Source: Candidatus Dormiibacterota bacterium (GTDB taxonomy: Bacteria > Chloroflexota > Dormibacteria > Aeolococcales > Bog-877). Taken from it: 7,027 nucleotides of DNA. The stretch covers positions 9,439 to 16,465 of the forward strand of contig PKXE01000174.1 in assembly GCA_003132265.1 (NCBI GenBank). Direction: 5' to 3'. Shown in pieces: positions 6,450 through 7,027 of the stretch. The notes below the pieces were generated by a model, which was given only the letters and a program-made list of their open reading frames with translations, was not told the origin of the DNA and made no database searches. Numbering within the stretch: the first letter of the stretch is position 1; every line of letters begins with the position of its first letter. The position numbers were made by a program, and so were the translations under genes.

Positions 6450-7027
6450 GGTCCCGACTCCCAGGGCACGATGATGCCGACCCCGGCGGGGCCGCTCAGG
6501 GCCGGCCCCGCCGAGGATGGTGGGGTGAAGTTCTGTTGCTGGTTGATCAGCACCTTGTTGGTGATCAGGTAGGGGGCCCGGCTGTGCTCCCGGATGTAGC
6601 CCATCAGCGCCATCATCAGGCTGACCGTGATCCCGACCGTGATCAGCGCTACCGCCTGGCCCCGCCCGGCATCGCCCCAGTGCATCTCACCGTTGCTGAC
6701 GTGCTTCAGGTAGATGGTCACCGCCACGATCGCCACCCCGGTGAAGGTCACCAGCGCGACCAGCTTGAACGGGATCATCTCCCCCCAGGGGATCAGGAGG
6801 CCGCCCTGCCAGATTGGCACGTTGGCGTTGGCGGCAACGACATCCTCATAACTCCAGGCGAGCGAGTTCGGCGTCGCTATCAGTAGCCACGAGGCGAAGG
6901 AGAGCGCGGTGCAGACGGCCAGGGCCGGCGATCGAAAGCCGCTGGCCTTGACCCGACGCCATAGGTAAAAGATCCCGACCGTGAAGATCGCGCCCAGTAA
7001 GAACACCTGGAACAGGAAGGCGACGCT
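6446..7027 (-). CDS. Membrane protein, C-terminal part; possible cytochrome bd-type oxidase subunit I-like
   Basis: The last 193 residues of a membrane protein are visible; the frame is open to the right edge, so the true start lies outside the window and the GTG at 7006 need not be a start. Four helices are evident, near residues 1-23, 35-58, 84-107 and 123-144 of the visible part. A loop between helices 2 and 3 holds YEDVVAANANVPIWQGG and WGEMIPFK. After the last helix comes GYIREHSRAPYLI (143-155), then a Pro/Ser/Gly-rich tail. A helix followed by an 'R-E-x-x-R-x-P-Y-x-I' stretch recalls the end of cytochrome bd-type (CydA-like) oxidase subunits from memory, but no haem ligand can be assigned in this fragment. 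It could be another polytopic protein. It overlaps the downstream gene by 4 bases (GTGA). A copper redox lipoprotein is encoded nearby on the other strand, which agrees with a respiratory role. Confidence 0.75.
   Translation of the reverse strand, partial: SVAFLFQVFLLGAIFTVGIFYLWRRVKASGFRSPALAVCTALSFASWLLIATPNSLAWSYEDVVAANANVPIWQGGLLIPWGEMIPFKLVALVTFTGVAIVAVTIYLKHVSNGEMHWGDAGRGQAVALITVGITVSLMMALMGYIREHSRAPYLITNKVLINQQQNFTPPSSAGPALSGPAGVGIIVPWESGP
6484..6513 (-). repeat. GC-rich inverted repeat (11-bp arms, 8-base loop) near the end of the membrane-protein gene
   Basis: CGGCGGGGCCG at 6484-6494 pairs exactly with CGGCCCCGCCG at 6503-6513. It lies in the codons of the Pro/Ser/Gly-rich tail. 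On the minus-strand transcript the hairpin would end about 34 bases before the GTG start of the coupled downstream gene, just upstream of its ribosome site. It may only reflect the Gly/Pro/Ala codons in a high-GC genome. Confidence 0.55.

Overview
The window is a gene-dense, high-GC stretch of ordinary bacterial chromosome. GTG and TTG starts, very short gaps, gene overlaps and lipoprotein signals all fit a high-GC bacterium of the Actinomycetota / Chloroflexota / Dormibacterota type. That placement is inferred from style only, because no rRNA or other phylogenetic marker is present. I see no mobile element, CRISPR array, tRNA or rRNA.

Left part (1-3420, minus strand): a leftward cluster reads glmU -> prs -> CNNM/CorC-type membrane protein. 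GlmU makes UDP-GlcNAc for the cell envelope and Prs makes PRPP for nucleotide and amino-acid synthesis; this pair is a conserved bacterial neighbourhood. A 176-bp spacer separates prs from the membrane protein, which runs off the left edge. An extended -10 promoter candidate lies just upstream of glmU.

Middle (3520-5047): an enoyl-CoA hydratase/isomerase-family gene reads rightward, divergent from glmU. It lacks both glutamates that catalyse hydration in the classical enzyme. Its 3' end overlaps by 71 bp the 3' end of a convergent endonuclease III gene (nth) with an intact active site and Fe-S cluster. A perfect 28-bp palindrome sits in this overlap and contains the nth stop codon.

Right part (5089-7027): two overlapping rightward genes encode lipoproteins. 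The first is a type-1 copper (plastocyanin-like) protein with a complete ligand set; the second is a small domain of uncertain family. They converge on a leftward pair: the C-terminal part of a four-helix membrane protein resembling the end of a cytochrome bd-type oxidase subunit I (tentative), and a GTGA-coupled 142-residue protein that I do not recognise. An exported copper redox protein beside a possible respiratory membrane subunit suggests an electron-transfer neighbourhood. The unrecognised coupled protein is the best candidate here for something undescribed.
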